Below, in pieces: positions 28,271-36,381 of a stretch of DNA of 64,000 bases. The translations under genes and the position numbers were made by a program. A model generated the notes under the pieces. The model saw nothing but the letters and a program-made list of their open reading frames with translations. It had not been told where the DNA came from and did no database searches. The stretch's first letter is position 1; each line of letters starts with the position of its first letter. Source of the stretch: Hormoscilla sp. GUM202 (GTDB taxonomy: Bacteria; Cyanobacteriota; Cyanobacteriia; Cyanobacteriales; Desertifilaceae); contig RFFC02000002.1 in the NCBI GenBank assembly GCA_005518205.2, forward strand, positions 62,001 to 126,000, in the 5' to 3' direction.

Positions 28271-29518
28271 ATGCATATCGCTTGGCTTGGAAAAAAATCA
28301 CCTTTCTGTGGCAATGTTACCTATTCGCGAGAGGTAACCAATGCGTTGCTAGACCGGGGATATCAGGTGAGCTTTCTTCATTTTTCTCAGTCAGAATCCC
28401 CTAGTAGGAGTACCTCAAGCAGGTATGCTTATGCTCGCGCCGATTTTTCCGGAACGGTGCCCAGTCAGCTGCCAAAAACTGCCTCATACAAGGGTAACGG
28501 TAGGGACGACCGCGAGAAAAAGGAAGTTCACGGATGGCCAAACTGGATGGTGGAGGTTTCTCTTCCCTGTTTGTACAAATCCACGATTTACACTATTCCT
28601 ACTCTCAAATCGAGCCAAGTGTTGGCCCGCGCGCTCTGGCAGTTGCAGCCTGATTTAGTACATGCTTCCCTGACTTTGTCTCCTCTGGATTTCCTGCTAC
28701 CGGAAATCTGTCAAGAGCTTTCTTTGCCCCTAGTGGCGACGTTCCACCCGCCCTTTGACCACAAAATGCGCAATTTGAGTTCGGGCACTCAACACCTGAC
28801 TTATCAGCTATATGCCCCCTGTCTGGCGAACTACGATTGTGTAATTGTCTTTTCTCAGATTCAGCGGACTCTCTTGGTGCGCCTGGGTGTCCCAGCCCAG
28901 AAGGTAGCTGTGATTCCTAATGGGGTAGATGAAAAGAAATACTCCCCCGGACCTGCCGATGTGAAGCATTCAATAGCTGCTTCCCGTCTGTTTGTCTATC
29001 AGGGCAGAATCGCTACAGAAAAGAATGTAGAGTCCTTACTTAAGGCTTGGAAGCAATCGGATTTGGGAGATGACTGCAAGCTCTTAATTATCGGGAATGG
29101 ACCATTGGCAGCTTCTTTAAAAATGTCTTATGGCCCAGAACTGGGGATTATCTGGTTGGGTTTCATTGCTGACGAACAAAGGCGGATAGATATCTTGCGG
29201 GGTGCAGATGTATTTATTTTGCCTTCTTTTGTAGAAGGGCTTTCCCTATCTCTGCTGGAAGCAATGGCTTGTGGTGTCGCCTGCATCGCTACAGATGCTG
29301 GTGCTGATGGTGAAGTCTTGGAGGGGGGCGCTGGTGTGATCTTAAATACTAATCGCGTTACTTCTGAGCTGCGAACTCTTCTGCCTCTGTTTCACGACCA
29401 CCCGGAGTTGACTATGCTATTGGGGCAAAAAGCCCGACGCCGCGTGCTGGAACGCTATACTCTCTCTCGCAATATCTCTCAGCTGGAAAAGCTTTATGCC
29501 CAGATATTACAACAGTAG
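28271..29518 (+). CDS. Glycosyltransferase family 4 protein
   Basis: A 415-residue GT-B fold, retaining glycosyltransferase; donor and acceptor unknown. The N-terminal Rossmann domain starts MHIAWLGKKSPFCGNVTYSR. The interdomain part has PDLVHASLTLSPLDFLLPE and VATFHPPFDH. The C-terminal donor domain has VIPNGVDEKKY, LFVYQGRIATEKNVESLLKA, LLIIGNGPL, and the E-x7-E motif in PSFVEGLSLSLLEAMACGVA. Residues 45-85 (SESPSRSTSSRYAYARADFS...) are polar and look like an insertion. No signal peptide or membrane helix. It sits 67 bp after the dead MFS gene. A role in polysaccharide or glycolipid synthesis is likely, not proven. Confidence 0.88.
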   Translation: MHIAWLGKKSPFCGNVTYSREVTNALLDRGYQVSFLHFSQSESPSRSTSSRYAYARADFSGTVPSQLPKTASYKGNGRDDREKKEVHGWPNWMVEVSLPCLYKSTIYTIPTLKSSQVLARALWQLQPDLVHASLTLSPLDFLLPEICQELSLPLVATFHPPFDHKMRNLSSGTQHLTYQLYAPCLANYDCVIVFSQIQRTLLVRLGVPAQKVAVIPNGVDEKKYSPGPADVKHSIAASRLFVYQGRIATEKNVESLLKAWKQSDLGDDCKLLIIGNGPLAASLKMSYGPELGIIWLGFIADEQRRIDILRGADVFILPSFVEGLSLSLLEAMACGVACIATDAGADGEVLEGGAGVILNTNRVTSELRTLLPLFHDHPELTMLLGQKARRRVLERYTLSRNISQLEKLYAQILQQ

Positions 29519-29689
29519 CAAGTACAGCTGACTGGCACTTAAGGTGGAGCATGTTAATGCCTACATTTCGCGCTACAAATATAATATATACAGTGCGACA
29601 TTGGTCTTCTCAAGTCTTACACTATCACAACTATAGACAAATATAAGACTGGTTTCCCTTAAAATACCCGGGTCTCCTGTACTTATGGT

Positions 29690-30812
29690 GATAATTTTTT
29701 CTTATCAGAGAAGCAAGCTAATAAACGTAAACGAAAGTTTTCAAAGTTTGTAAAACCGTATCCTTGACGCTTAATCAGCTTAATTTTATTGTTAATTCCT
29801 GACATTACTCCACTTGTTGCATGACTAATAAAATAATTACAAATCCAGGTGACTGCTAATCATTTGAGCAGACAACTTAGCATAAATTAACCATTTTTTT
29901 AGTTGACGTTTAGCTGACTTCAATGTCTTGCTGGTTTCATAGATAGAACGAATTTCTTCTTTTAGCTGATCTGCAATGTTTAAACAAGGAGATTGTTCTA
30001 AAAGTACTTTGAGTTTTCCCTGGTCTTCAACATCAAGATCTGCACCTATGCTTAACAATAAATATTTACTGCGTCTTTCCGTCACCGGTTCTGCGTAATT
30101 TGTTTAATTCCCGATTTACATGCTGCATAACATGAAATCGATCGTAAACTATTTGCGCATTTGGAAACATTTTTTCTACAACTAAGGGATAACCTCCCCA
30201 CATATCTATACTGACTTCTGTAACTCCTTCGCGAACCTCTAAGTCAGCAAGGGTTTCAATGATTTCATCCTGTTTGTGAGAATTGATTACTTCTAATAAC
30301 TCTCCTGTATCTATATCACTAATTACCGTTACAAAATCTTTGTGTCCTTTGCGTAAACTAATCTCATCAATACTCATACGTTTTGGCCGATCCCATTTTT
30401 TTTTACTAGCACTCAGTAAATCAAAGATACTTTGAACCTGATTTTCCGTCAAATTTTCTTCTCGACTGACTTGCATAACTGTAGTTACTTTAACTCGCTG
30501 ATATATACTCTTGGTATCGACTGGTTTGACGTCTTCGCCAGTCAATAAAATCTAATTGCACCGGAAAAATCGGAAACATAATGTTGACAAGAATGACAAT
30601 AAAATTGCCGATGAGGAATTTTTAAATATCCCTCCAAAAACTGACAAATCTCTAATTAAACTTTGACGTTGTTGATGTATTTTTGTGATAGTTTCTCCAC
30701 AAGTATTTTTTCATTAAGCTAGCGAATTTGAAAATAGTTGATATCAGATAGAGCAACTTTCAACAGTTGCATTGGGAAAATTCAATAATTTATCGAGATT
30801 AAAATCCATTTC
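29690..30812 (-). pseudogene. ISL3-family transposase, degraded
   Basis: On the minus strand from 30809: MDFNLDKLLNFPNATVESC, the usual ISL3 start. A deletion follows, then IPHRQFYCHSCQHYVSDFSG (zinc finger, about 30590-30650), a frame change, and the catalytic part SMSIDEISLRKGHKDFVTVI-like (30350) and EVSIDMWGGYPLVVEKMFPN. It runs through IVYDRFHVMQHVNRELNKLR to the C-terminal RSKYLLLSIGADLDVEDQGK (29837-30085), with tail AFSDKK-like sequence to 29695. At least three disruptions make it inactive. Confidence 0.85.
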
Positions 30813-30819
30813 GTAAATC

Positions 30820-31310
30820 CTCAAACGGTAACACTGTATACATTTTACACCAAGAACCCAGGAGAGCCAAATACCCAAAAATTTATACCAACTAATAATA
30901 AAAAAACATACTTGACATATTATTACTAAAATTTTCCTCTTATTGCTCACTATAAAGCTACTCAGAGATAAAATTTCCCTAAATTATACTCATTACTCTA
31001 TCTTGTGTTTTTACATAATTTACACCAGTAAATAGTACCGCGCTCCATGATGGGGGAAAGAATTTATTGCGTGTGCAAACGCTCCTCATTAATATTTTAA
31101 ATCTGTTTAATGCCGTGATATACATAGATATGTATGGATTGAAAACATTGAAAATGAATACGTAAAGTTGGTTGATCCGTCAGGCGACCTAACTGATTTT
31201 TTACTCCTGAATCTGTCCGTTTAAGCGTCTGCCTTATCTGCCTCTCTGCTACCTTATACACTAACAAAGATAACGCCATAATTAAACCTAAAGCTTCAAT
31301 CCTTTTTGGG
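30820..31310 (-). pseudogene. 3' end remnant of an IS1634 element
   Basis: 31097-31279 encodes MALSLLVYKVAERQIRQTLK and GRLTDQPTLR, the C-terminus of the transposase at 50776-52346. The non-coding tail at 30870-30970 is the reverse complement of 52380-52485 with scattered differences. The outer inverted repeat is not seen and the 5' three quarters are gone. ISL3 debris abuts it on the left. Confidence 0.85.
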
Positions 31311-31556
31311 GGGGGATCAACTTAAGCCGGGAAAGCTAGATTAGGCAAGGGTTGCGGCTGATGTGTCTTTTTTGACCGTCGAGGTAAGGGTAACTCCGGC
31401 ATCCTCGGAGAGGCAAAAATTATCGGGAGAAACCCGGTTTCTTTAATCGAGAACGAGGGAAGATCGGGTAGGAGGTCATCACCTTTGTTTCTTTTCAGCA
31501 GCGGGCGCGGGAAGGCAAAAATTGTCGGGAGAAAGGTTTCTTTAGCTACTGACCTT
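31311..31556. other. Short gene-free region
   Basis: A G-run (31306-31314) and two related stretches (GGCAAAAATTATCGGGAGAA at 31413 and GGCAAAAATTGTCGGGAGAA at 31512) are visible. No gene or terminator is clear. Confidence 0.4.
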
Positions 31557-32387
31557 TTACTCGCTCAACCCAGCCTTCCAGATCTTGATAGTATCGTCCT
31601 TACTGCCACTGACTAAAGTCTTGCCATCGGGCGCGATCGCCACGGAACTGACCGTACCTGAATGTCCGGTGAGGGTAGCGAGTTCTCTGTTGGTCTCCAA
31701 ACTCCAGATCTTGATAGTCTTGTCCGAACTGCCACTGACTAAGGTCTTGCCATCGGGCGCGATCGCCACGGACATGACATAGCTTGAATGTCCGGTAAGG
31801 GTAGCGATTTCTCTGTTGGTCTGGTAACTCCAGATCTTGATAGTCTTGTCCGAACTGCCACTGGCCAAGGTCTTGCCATCGGGCGCGATCACCACGGACA
31901 AGACCGCGTTTGAATGTCCGGTGAGGGTAGCGATTTCTCTGTTGGTCTGGTAACTCCAGATCTTGATAGTCTTGTCCGAACTGCCACTGGCTAAGGTCTT
32001 GCCATCGGGCGCGATCGCCACGGAATAGACCAAGTTTGAATGGCCAGTGAGGGTAGCGATTTCTCTGTTGGTCTGGTAACTCCAGATCTTGATAGTCTTG
32101 TCCGAACTGCCACTGGCTAAGGTCTTGCCATCGGGCGCGATCGCCACAGAATAGACCCAGTTTGAATGACCAGTGAGGGTTTTAACAAGAATCGCCTTTT
32201 TCCAGTCAACCCGTGGGGTGGGGCGATCGGATGGTTGAGTTTGAGTATAATCTTGGGAAGGTCTATTTTCCAGATAAGTCAATACCGCAATAGTTGCACT
32301 AATTATGCCTGAGAAACCAGCGATTATCCCGACAATTATCGCAAATCTCTGAAGGAAAGTCCAAATATCGTTATTGTTTTGAGACAT
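31557..32387 (-). CDS. Membrane-anchored WD40 repeat protein
   Basis: 276 residues. An N-terminal segment (residues 14-42, IIVGIIAGFSGIISATIAVL) forms one membrane helix, followed by a short proline-rich linker (SQDYTQTQPSDRPTPR) and five WD40 repeats of exactly 42 residues. Each repeat runs LTGHS...VYSVAIAPDGKTLASGSSDKTIKIW. The 126-bp DNA units are almost identical, differing mainly at the variable dipeptides after GHS. Five blades are fewer than the usual seven, so the array may be mid-expansion or contraction. Cyanobacterial WD40 proteins often act as scaffolds next to kinases or caspase-like proteins, but no such partner is adjacent. The binding partner is unknown. Confidence 0.9.
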   Translation of the reverse strand: MSQNNNDIWTFLQRFAIIVGIIAGFSGIISATIAVLTYLENRPSQDYTQTQPSDRPTPRVDWKKAILVKTLTGHSNWVYSVAIAPDGKTLASGSSDKTIKIWSYQTNREIATLTGHSNLVYSVAIAPDGKTLASGSSDKTIKIWSYQTNREIATLTGHSNAVLSVVIAPDGKTLASGSSDKTIKIWSYQTNREIATLTGHSSYVMSVAIAPDGKTLVSGSSDKTIKIWSLETNRELATLTGHSGTVSSVAIAPDGKTLVSGSKDDTIKIWKAGLSE

Positions 32388-32400
32388 GACTATCTCCGGG

Positions 32401-32430
32401 CTAATTGCTAATTGCTAATTGCTAATTGTG
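32401..32430. repeat. Heptanucleotide tandem repeat (CTAATTG)n
   Basis: Four consecutive CTAATTG units. Short tandemly repeated heptamers of this kind are characteristic of filamentous cyanobacteria. Shorter runs appear at about 38482-38500. Confidence 0.9.
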
Positions 32431-32565
32431 TTGCTCGTTCCCTTGAGGCTCTGCCTCCAGCTGGACCCGCTGCCATATACTGGAGGCAGAGCCTCGAAAT
32501 TCCGTTCCCAGCCAGAGACGCCAGAGTCAGGGAACGAGAAAGAATGTTGTAATCAGGGAATGAGG

Positions 32566-32611
32566 AAACCCGGTTTATTGGGAGATCGCGTAGTCACCAT
32601 AAACCGGGTTT
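32566..32611 (-). terminator. Hairpin after the Kef-type gene
   Basis: AAACCCGGTTTAT (32566-32578) is complementary to 32599-32611 around a 20-nt loop. It lies 121 bp past the minus-strand stop at 32732. Its resemblance to 1667-1700 suggests a repeat family recruited as terminator. Confidence 0.5.
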
Positions 32612-32731
32612 ATTGTGTAATATTATTAGTCTGTTTTAACCTACTTGGCGCCTCGAAACCTGGCTCCCGCCTGGGAACGCGGGGGTTTGAACCCCCGGCG
32701 GGATGACAGCGAAGCGAGTGAATTACAGGTA

Positions 32732-34969
32732 TTACCCATTCAGGGTTGCCTTAGTAGTCACTTCCTCGATCCGATCGTCCTCTCCCGTTAACAGCAATAC
32801 ATCTTCTGGTTGGAATTTCATGGCGTTATCTACAGGATTATACAGTTTGCCATGTCGGCGCACCGCCCGCACTACTACATTATAATCAGTCTGTATACCT
32901 GCTGGCTGCATTCCCACCAAAGGAGACTCTGCTGCTAAACTCACCCAATGACTAGATTCCTGACTAATTTGACAGCGACCCAACATCAAATCTTGAAAAG
33001 CTGCCAGTTCCTCTGGTTCCCCAACCACCAGGAGTCGATCGGGCGATCGCAAAGTGGTCAGACCTTTGGGATAGTAACTGATGTCATCTCCTTGTTGAAT
33101 TGCCATCACGGTCACCCCGGTCCAGTTGCGGATATCTGCCGTCGTCAATGTACTCCAATCTAAAGGCGATCCTTTCTGTAAAGTTACCCATTCGCCGTGC
33201 AGTTCTGGTGCTGCATCGGTCAAAGCTTGCAGCTGCTTCCTCGGGACGCGATCGGGTCTCACGCTGAGATAATGATCCGTGTGAATAGCCTTAATTACAG
33301 AATGGATGTTGGAGGGATGTTCTCCCAGAGTTGACAGCATATGTGCCCCCATTTCCAGCGCTGCTTCAAATTCCGGTTGCACTACTTCCCGCGCCCCCAA
33401 CTGAATCAGCAGGTCAATTTCATGATTCTGGTGGGAACGGGCCACTACGTCTAGTTCGGGGGCAAATTCTAAGGCCCGTTTCAGTAACAACCGCGTACTG
33501 GCAGGATCCGGGAGGGCGATCGCCAGGGCTTTAGCTTTTTCCAAATGGGCCTTCTCCAATACCAATTCCGAATCAGCATCCCCAAAAATATAAGGAATTT
33601 GCTGATGTCTCAACCTTTGGATGGCTGCTTCGCTATTCTCCATTACTAGGACTTGATGCCCCCGATCTTGCAGGATTTTGACAATCACTTGTCCGACTCG
33701 TCCGTAACCTGCCACTACTATATGATCGCGCATTTTTTCGGGAATTGATAGGGCTTTAGTGTCCCGAAACCGCCGCAGGTAATTTGCCAGAAAGGGCAGT
33801 TTTGCCAGTTCGTCCGCTATCCGGGGAGACCATCTGATCCACAAGGGTGTTAGCACTAAGGTTATACCTGTCGTTCCCAATAGCAGCAGATACTTTTCCT
33901 CAGTTATGAACCCTTGCTGGAAACCGATAACCGCTAAGACAAAGGAAAATTCCCCGATCTGATTTAGTCCTAAACTGACGATCGCAGCCGTTTTGAAGGA
34001 GTAGCCAAAGTTGAGGACGATCGGCAGAATAATCCCGGATTTTCCTACCATGACAATAGCGACTAGACCGAGGATAGCGCCAAAATTATGGAAAATAAAT
34101 ACTGGGTCTATCTGTATTCCGATGGAGGCAAAAAACAGACTAACTAAGGTGTCCCGCAGGGGCAATATTTTTGCTAAAGCTTGGTCTGAGTAATCAATTT
34201 CTGATATCATTAAGCCAGCGACAAATGCCCCCAGTTCCATAGAAAGACCGATCTTTCCTGTCATCAAGGCAACTCCCAAACAAAGAACGATCGCGGTCAA
34301 CAGAAAAAGTTCGCTACTCTCAGTCTGGGCGATGCGTTTAATCAGTCGGCGAACGAGCCACCGGCCAGGGACTAAAGCAGCAGTCAGGAACAGTACCAAT
34401 TTCAGCAAAGTACTCAGGATAGCTGCGGTAATATTTGCCGGATCCTGGAGGGCGGGGAGAATAGCTAACATCATCGCTAAAGTGAAGTCTTGGGCAATCA
34501 AAATTGCCATCATCACTTGACCATGTCGAGTATGGGTTTCTCCCCGTTCCATCAGAGTTTTCAGCACTACAGCAGTAGAAGAGAGGGAGAATATAACTCC
34601 CAGAAATATTCCCTGGGTCAGTCCCTCTGCCCAACCAATGAGGGGGGCGATGAAGGCCACAACAGCGATCGTCAGACCAATTTGCAGTGAACTAGCTTTC
34701 AGAAGAATATCCCGAAAGCGTTTGAGTTCGGTGAGAGAGAATTCGACACCGTAGCCGAATAGCAAGAAGATAATGCCAATATCAGCGATGTGTTTAATTT
34801 CGCTGGCATTATTTAACAGCTTGAGACCAAAGGGGCCTAAAATTAAACCGCTAGCTAAATAACCTAAAAAGACGGGTTGACGCAAGCGGTGGGCCACGTA
34901 GCCTCCCAAAGCAGATGCTCCCAGGACTGTGGTAATATCTAGAAGCAAATTATGTTGTGCTGCTGCCAT
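32732..34969 (-). CDS. Kef-type cation:proton antiporter with RCK domains
   Basis: A 745-residue CPA2-family antiporter of the inner or thylakoid membrane, exchanging K+ (or Na+) for protons. About 12 hydrophobic segments fill residues 10-390, with the conserved GYLASGLILGPFGL and LLFGYGVEFSLTEL. SSTAVVLKTL and AILIAQDFTLAMML (with the QD pair) follow. A cytoplasmic RCK_N (TrkA-N) domain follows (IVVAGYGRVGQVIVKIL, Rossmann GxGxxG; then YIFGDADSE), then regulatory TrkA-C-like modules (about 560-640 and 650-745). The domain layout indicates nucleotide-gated ion transport. Substrate ion and gene symbol cannot be fixed by eye. Monocistronic. Confidence 0.9.
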   Translation of the reverse strand: MAAAQHNLLLDITTVLGASALGGYVAHRLRQPVFLGYLASGLILGPFGLKLLNNASEIKHIADIGIIFLLFGYGVEFSLTELKRFRDILLKASSLQIGLTIAVVAFIAPLIGWAEGLTQGIFLGVIFSLSSTAVVLKTLMERGETHTRHGQVMMAILIAQDFTLAMMLAILPALQDPANITAAILSTLLKLVLFLTAALVPGRWLVRRLIKRIAQTESSELFLLTAIVLCLGVALMTGKIGLSMELGAFVAGLMISEIDYSDQALAKILPLRDTLVSLFFASIGIQIDPVFIFHNFGAILGLVAIVMVGKSGIILPIVLNFGYSFKTAAIVSLGLNQIGEFSFVLAVIGFQQGFITEEKYLLLLGTTGITLVLTPLWIRWSPRIADELAKLPFLANYLRRFRDTKALSIPEKMRDHIVVAGYGRVGQVIVKILQDRGHQVLVMENSEAAIQRLRHQQIPYIFGDADSELVLEKAHLEKAKALAIALPDPASTRLLLKRALEFAPELDVVARSHQNHEIDLLIQLGAREVVQPEFEAALEMGAHMLSTLGEHPSNIHSVIKAIHTDHYLSVRPDRVPRKQLQALTDAAPELHGEWVTLQKGSPLDWSTLTTADIRNWTGVTVMAIQQGDDISYYPKGLTTLRSPDRLLVVGEPEELAAFQDLMLGRCQISQESSHWVSLAAESPLVGMQPAGIQTDYNVVVRAVRRHGKLYNPVDNAMKFQPEDVLLLTGEDDRIEEVTTKATLNG

Positions 34970-35072
34970 GTTCTGTTATGCTGGTTTGTTATGCTGGTTG
35001 TGTCGGTTTATTTATCATAGCGTAAAACCGATCGCCTTGGGGTTACTGACGAACATTTACAATTATCCTTTC

Positions 35073-35528
35073 TCAGCTTTCCCCAGCCAGTCGCAAAGCC
35101 TCCTGGATCAAACTCTCTGACAGCCGAAACCCGGTTTCCTGCAATGAGTACAGCAGCGGCTTAACTTCAGGAATGACCCCTCTTTTCTTACCGCGTAGCA
35201 GCATTCCTACCGTACCAGTCACTTGCAGTCCTAGTTTTTTTGCTACAGCCCTAGCTTTTTTCTCATCCAGAATAACTACCACATCCTTCAGTTCGATCGC
35301 GAGGGCAATAGCTTCGGCTTCCCCAGGATGTATACTCTGCTGCAAAACGGTAACGAATGCGGTATTTTGTACTGCTTGCACCCTCAGCCAACTCAGATTT
35401 ATCCCCACCTCAGTCTGCACGGCTGGAGGTGCAAACACAACTGGAAACACTTGAGGCAGTATTTCCAGTTGTCCAATTCTTTGTAAGCCTATCAAACAGG
35501 TAGAGTTGGTTACAGCTTTGTCTCTCAC
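35073..35528 (-). CDS. DUF3368 protein, PIN-like putative toxin
   Basis: 151 residues of the DUF3368 family, a PIN-domain-like putative ribonuclease paired with UPF0175 proteins in cyanobacteria and archaea. Conserved acidic features: TNSTCLIGLQRIGQLEIL at the N-terminus (the usual first Asp appears as Asn/Ser), HPGEAEAIALAIEL with the central acidic pair, and VVILDEKKARAVAKKLGLQV with the third acidic site, then VTGTVGMLLRGKKRG. Its start overlaps the stop of the upstream UPF0175 gene by 4 bp, a typical toxin-antitoxin arrangement. Toxin activity is inferred from the family; the weakened first catalytic position makes it less certain. Confidence 0.85.
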   Translation of the reverse strand: MRDKAVTNSTCLIGLQRIGQLEILPQVFPVVFAPPAVQTEVGINLSWLRVQAVQNTAFVTVLQQSIHPGEAEAIALAIELKDVVVILDEKKARAVAKKLGLQVTGTVGMLLRGKKRGVIPEVKPLLYSLQETGFRLSESLIQEALRLAGES

Positions 35529-35752
35529 AGGTTCATCTCTCTTTCTAAGTCTTCAGCGGGATAGTCGAACACGGGTATCTCCATTTTACCTAACAACTCC
35601 ATGAAAGTTGGTCTGGAGTACCCTGCTAACTCTGCCGCTTGCCCTAGGGATAGCTTTCCGGTTTCGTAGAGTTTCCCCATCAGCAGCAACTTCGCTTCCT
35701 CGACGGATACATCGTAGGGCAATTTTACTCTCAGTTCGTTATTCATGGTCAA
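35525..35752 (-). CDS. UPF0175 family protein, putative antitoxin
   Basis: 75 residues with the UPF0175 pattern: LPYDVSVEEAKLLLMGKLYE, TGKLSLGQAAELAGYSRPTF (helix-turn-helix-like) and MELLGKMEIPVFDYPAEDLE. It overlaps the DUF3368 gene by 4 bp (translational coupling) and is first in the pair, as antitoxins usually are. It probably binds its own operator as well as the partner; this is inference. Confidence 0.85.
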   Translation of the reverse strand: MTMNNELRVKLPYDVSVEEAKLLLMGKLYETGKLSLGQAAELAGYSRPTFMELLGKMEIPVFDYPAEDLEREMNL

Positions 35753-36381
35753 CTCCTGAAATTAATGGTTGAGTAACTGACATGCCAGCCTTGATTGATG
35801 ATTATATCACAAAAATACAGTTTGCACCCTCAGCCAACTCAAATTCGATCGACAAGAATCTTTATCTCCTGTCTAGTTTGCCGGGGGAAACAATCCGTTA
35901 AACTCATATCTTGCACCAGTCGCAATAACCCGCAGACGGTTAAAACAGAGGCTAAGAGCAAAAGTCCACAAAGCGTGGGCTAAATCCTTTCAGCGACAAG
36001 GCAAGAGAGTGGGTTTTAACTCAGATATTGCACCAGTCGCAACAAGCCGCCTCTAGTTAAAAATAGAGGCTAAAATCGCCAGTCTACACAAAGGAGACTT
36101 AATCCTTTATCTATAAGGCTTTCAGTGGGTTTTAACCCACTTTAGCTATTAGCCCGGGGTTTGAACCCCGGGCGGGCCATGAGGCTTATCGAGAATGGTG
36201 CAAGATCTCAGTTTTAACCCACTTAAGCTATTAGCCGTGGGTTAAAACCCACGGCGGGCAAGGAGGCTAACCGAGAATGGTGCAAGATCTCAGTTAAAGT
36301 AAAGTAAGGTGGGCGGTGCCCACCCTACATTTTGCGGATACAATTTTGGTTGGAAAATTTTAGCTAAAATTTAATTCCGAT
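35753..36381. repeat. Dense cluster of palindromic repeats, no gene
   Basis: 629 bp made largely of repeats. TTGCACCAGTCGCAA occurs at about 35908 and 36027. GTGGGTTTTAACCCAC is at 36124-36140. CCCGGGGTTTGAACCCCGGG is at 36153-36172. CCGTGGGTTAAAACCCACGG is near 36234-36254. GAATGGTGCAAGATCTCAGT occurs at about 36192 and 36272. GTGGGCGGTGCCCACC is at 36310-36325. These look like nested insertions of several REP-type families. A 62-codon frame at 35795-35983 is not supported. Confidence 0.7.

Larger units (their letters stand above)
32388..32731. other. REP-rich intergenic region
   Basis: 344 bp between the WD40 gene and the Kef-type gene. It holds a heptanucleotide tandem run (32401-32430) and two palindromes built on GAGGCTCTGCCTCCAG/CTGGAGGCAGAGCCTC (about 32448-32496). 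It also holds the terminator hairpin at 32566-32611, a CTCCCGCCTGGGAACG element (32651-32679) and GGGGGTTTGAACCCCC (32681-32696). No gene. Confidence 0.6.

Noticed and set aside
30744-30950. Small hydrophobic membrane protein
   Set aside because: Its second half is the ISL3 transposase start (MDFNLDKLLN) and its first half is the non-coding end of an IS1634 remnant.
32681-32696. tRNA T-arm-like GGGGGTTTGAACCCCC
   Set aside because: It is an isolated palindrome also seen at 36153; no cloverleaf can be drawn around it.
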